From Sthenelais limicola (taxonomy: Eukaryota; Annelida; Polychaeta; Phyllodocida; Sigalionidae): DNA of 64,000 nt. A model generated the notes under the pieces. The model did not search any database. It was not told where the DNA came from and worked only from the letters and a program-made list of their open reading frames with translations. The stretch is taken from positions 36,096,298 through 36,160,297 of the forward strand of contig OW804097.1 in assembly GCA_942159475.1 (NCBI GenBank). Direction: 5' to 3'. Of the stretch, positions 62,648 to 64,000 are shown in pieces. The first letter of the stretch is position 1, and each line of letters starts with the position of its first letter. The translations under genes were made by a program, and so were the position numbers.

Positions 62648-64000
62648 GTAAGTATATATTTTTTCTCGATTCTTACAACATCTCCATCCGTATTTATAAT
62701 GCAAACTGAACAAAAGATTACTCGCATGTGTGAAATAAGCAAAAGCAAAAAAAAACATAATAAAATTGTGTTATGTGTAACAGCAAAATAAGTCACAAAT
62801 CGCAAAGAAATGGATTTTGAGATATCATCATATTTGAAAAGATGAGATAAAGCCGATTCCAATGATAGCAAACAGTAGGACATCTAATAGATATTTCTAT
62901 ATTTTAAAGTTGATTTCTATTTTTGAAAATCAAAGTTTGCAATATTTTTTGGAGGATAATTGCTAGTAAAGTAACTACTTATACTCGATAGGATGACCTT
63001 AGAAATGCATGGATATCTTTAATACACAATCTTGAAATTCGAGATATCTATAATTAATAGGACGGAAAGAGCTAGATATCCCAAATATGATAATATTTGA
63101 ACAAAGGGAACTTGTGAAGAATTCACAGTTTAGAAAATATCAATTTTGCTGACTCATTGACATATTTTGTTGAAACACATCACATATTCCAGTTGTGTGG
63201 GGAAGATTCGTCACGCATCACTGGAGAAAGAGTTGTACAGTCTATTGAAATCCAAGCTTTACACAGCCCGTCTGAATCCATGCAGGCCAAATATCAAATC
63301 ACAAAAGGCGGGCCCTTCCTCAGAAACTGGAGCCTTTCCCGGGTCTGATTGACATAGTAGTCGAACAGTGCCCCGCCAGAGGCGGGTGATTGTCTTTAGA
63401 GCTGACATTTGTAACTGTATTCAGATTCCTGTGAAATCAGAGGATAGATTTATCTTACAAAGTCAGGGTTGGGATAAAAATGGGCTAGTCTCTAGAGCGA
63501 GTATTGGGAAAGAAATCATGGTGATGTATTATAACCATGTGAAACTGGTATGAAATTTAACATTTTCGCCATTTCCTCCAAAATTGTGTATTATGATATA
63601 TATTCCCTATTATCTGACACCATCAATTACAAAATTCAAAAGTGATGTATTCCCAAAACAGTATTAACTCTCTTGGAACGGTACTCAAAGCCTATAAATT
63701 ATAATATTAACATAGTGTTATATGGGGTAATTTCAGCATGGGGTATATCAGGCAATGAGTCCAATATTTACCAAGTGAAACGTGGGGCTCAAGTATCGAC
63801 CCTTTAGTGAGATCCTGGCATGCTGTAAGCATACCCTCCCATTGCCCAAGTGATGGAGATATGGCTAAATGACCTTATTATCACCCTATTACATCCCCAT
63901 TGCCTTGATTGCCCCTTGCGTTCTTTTTATACTACTTGCTCCCCCTCTCAGCGCCTACTGGTGAGCGCCTCGGAACCATTAGATCCATCCCAATATGGCG
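62648..64000 (+). other. Start of the next AhR intron
   Basis: Follows the donor of exon g. Holds a B element (62768-63186); the remainder to the window end has no recognised exon. Confidence 0.75.
62768..63186. mobile_element. Family B MITE
   Basis: Reverse orientation, diverged; ends TGTTATGTGTAACAG and GTTGAAACACATCACAT. Lies 120 bp after the donor of exon g. Confidence 0.8.

Noticed and set aside
63192..63348. Possible next AhR exon after exon g (open frame after ttccag)
   Set aside because: Phase would fit, but the peptide shows nothing of the expected post-PAS-B sequence, has a stop after ~50 codons, and begins right at the edge of a B element.
1..64000. Dispersed GCGTG cores as AhR response elements
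   Set aside because: A five-base core is expected often by chance; no cluster stood out near a promoter candidate.

Overview
The window looks like animal nuclear DNA, most likely an invertebrate. It has short exons with consensus GT/AG borders in kilobase-scale introns, a moderately AT-rich background, no operon structure, and many short interspersed repeats. One gene is supported: seven internal exons on the + strand of an aryl hydrocarbon receptor (AhR / spineless type) bHLH-PAS transcription factor. They splice in one open frame (838 nt, about 279 codons) from the linker before PAS-A to the end of PAS-B. The bHLH exon and the C-terminal activation-domain exon(s) were not found and should lie outside. 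Retroposons ending in (ACTC)n after a GGCGTAAA-like sequence recall mollusc or other lophotrochozoan repeats, but this is only a weak pointer to the organism.

Layout: 1-35016 is probably one very long intron (or intron plus upstream flank), filled with repeats and a CpG-dense patch near 32.2 kb. Exons lie at 35017-35117, 35626-35715, 41712-41847, 43335-43408, 54738-54925, 58141-58247 and 62506-62647. The introns between them are 508, 5996, 1487, 11329, 3215 and 4258 nt. The last exon ends with an open donor, so the gene continues past the window.

Five repeat families explain much of the non-coding DNA. A is a ~235-bp MITE with a near-perfect 28-bp terminal inverted repeat (34 copies or fragments). 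B is a ~400-bp MITE whose long terminal repeats each carry an AP-1-like TGAGTCA (9 copies). C is a SINE-like retroposon with an (ACTC)n tail and 10-13-bp target duplications (7 copies or fragments). D is a ~345-bp MITE (2 copies). E is a ~200-bp MITE with GTCTAGGCCCAAA ends (8 copies plus a fragment). There are also a 13-bp minisatellite, a 167-bp near-perfect palindrome, and several promoter-like patches, the best being a CRE plus TATA box about 0.5 kb upstream of a PAS-B exon.

No prokaryotic genes, viral genes, CRISPR arrays or RNA genes were recognised. The points most worth a second look are the substituted PAS-B pocket, the possible intragenic promoter, and the repeat load with its regulatory motifs inside a xenobiotic-sensor gene.
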